Origin: DASUFI01 sp036274635
GTDB taxonomy: Bacteria > Planctomycetota > B15-G4
Reading direction: 5' to 3'
DNA length: 14,397 bases
NCBI GenBank assembly: GCA_036274635.1
Contig: DASUFI010000225.1
Location: 1 to 14,397 of the forward strand
Under the pieces are notes generated by a model. The model had not been told where the DNA came from. It did no database searches and saw only the letters and a list, made by a program, of their open reading frames with translations. Of the stretch, positions 13,772 through 14,397 are shown one piece after another. The position numbers were made by a program, and so were the translations under genes. Position 1 is the stretch's first letter. Each line of letters begins with the position of its first letter.

Positions 13772-14397
13772 GTGCGGCTGGCGCTCGTCGTCGGTCTGCT
13801 GGGTGCGGTGCTGGCCGTGCTGCTGTGGCACAAGCTGCTGCCGCGCCTGCCCACGGACGTGCGCCGCGACCTGTTCCTGGACGGCGAGCGCGTCACGCTG
13901 GTGTCCGGCTTCCAGGGCCACACGCAGCTGGAGACCTGGGCCGACACCAGCGCCAGCACCGCGCGCGATCCGGTCAACCCGGACCGCGACGACGTCGCGC
14001 TGCTGGTGCCGCGCGCGGGCGAGCTGCGCTGGGACGTCGGTGCGGACCGTCCCGGCACGCTGCGCCTCGGCGTCGCGCGCCTCGCGGCCGGGCCCGCCGC
14101 GGATTCGGCGCCGTGCGAGCTGGTGGTGACGGTGGACGGCGCGCCATCCCGGGTGCAGCTGCCGGCCGCGCCCGCCGAGGCGGGCCTGCCCGAGGGCTTC
14201 CTGCGCGAGGGCCCGGCCGAGCGCCTGCAGATCGAGCTGCCGCACGGCGCGCAGGTCGTGGACGTCGCGCTGCGCGGCAGCGGCGGCTACGCGCTGCTGC
14301 TCTCGCCGCACGTCGACCTCGCACCGCAGCCGGTCCTCGCGGACGAGCTCGTGGCGACGGTGGACCGCGAGACGCGCCTGCTGCCGCGCGTCACGCC
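13772..14397 (+). CDS. Membrane-anchored protein, 3' end outside window
   Basis: An open frame on the plus strand runs from GTG 13772 to the right edge (208 codons) without a stop, and the gene is truncated by the window. AGG at 13763-13765, six bases upstream, supports the start; a rare CTG overlapping the previous stop (13754) is the alternative. Residues 3-19 (LALVVGLLGAVLAVLLW) form a signal-anchor helix. The exposed part is beta-rich and acidic: DLFLDGERVTLVSGFQG, ALLVPRAGELRWDV, GTLRLGVARLAAG, CELVVTVDG, LQIELPHGAQVVDVALRG. This strand pattern is reminiscent of the jelly-roll segment before the catalytic domain of some membrane-anchored sulfatases, but no catalytic motif lies inside the window, so I leave it unnamed. 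It follows the small lipoprotein by 14 nt. Confidence 0.7.
   Translation, partial: MRLALVVGLLGAVLAVLLWHKLLPRLPTDVRRDLFLDGERVTLVSGFQGHTQLETWADTSASTARDPVNPDRDDVALLVPRAGELRWDVGADRPGTLRLGVARLAAGPAADSAPCELVVTVDGAPSRVQLPAAPAEAGLPEGFLREGPAERLQIELPHGAQVVDVALRGSGGYALLLSPHVDLAPQPVLADELVATVDRETRLLPRVT

Overview
The window is very GC-rich, with long overlapping open frames on both strands and G/C strongly favoured at third codon positions. Signal peptides, two lipoproteins with lipoboxes, secreted carbohydrate-active enzymes and a DUF4139 protein point to a Gram-negative-type bacterium. Planctomycetota, Myxococcota or Acidobacteriota would fit, but this is inference; there is no rRNA or marker gene to settle it. 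No tRNA, rRNA, CRISPR array, transposase or attachment site was seen.

Layout. (1) 1-200, minus: 5' part of a secreted protein that runs off the left edge. (2) 201-453: divergent intergenic region with several small palindromes. (3) 454-2322, plus: exported MuiA-family (DUF4140/DUF4139) protein. (4) 2432-3073, plus: two-gene toxin-antitoxin-like pair (DUF433 + DUF5615 PIN-like), lower in GC than its surroundings and probably acquired. (5) 3077-7160, minus: a membrane-anchored protein of unknown function, a CopA-type copper ATPase starting 2 nt after it, two strong hairpins, then an orphan response regulator with a Cys4 motif and an apparently degenerate HPt domain. (6) 7264-9711, minus: large exported protein resembling the exo-rhamnogalacturonan lyase/YetA family. 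(7) 9710-13261, plus: glycoside hydrolase family 2 lipoprotein with both catalytic glutamates, diverging from the lyase-like gene with essentially no intergenic space. (8) 13329-13757, plus: small lipoprotein of unknown function. (9) 13772 to the right edge, plus: membrane-anchored protein, partial.

Working together. The lyase-like protein and the GH2 lipoprotein form a plausible outer-surface polysaccharide-degrading locus: a lyase cutting uronic-acid-containing glycans and an exo-glycosidase trimming the products, with the two downstream exported proteins as possible accessories. The copper exporter and its membrane-anchored neighbour look translationally coupled. The toxin-antitoxin pair is an independent module. 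The most notable points are the lyase/GH2 pair with its shared-start architecture, the phosphotransfer-like domain lacking its histidine, and the uncharacterised partner of the copper ATPase.
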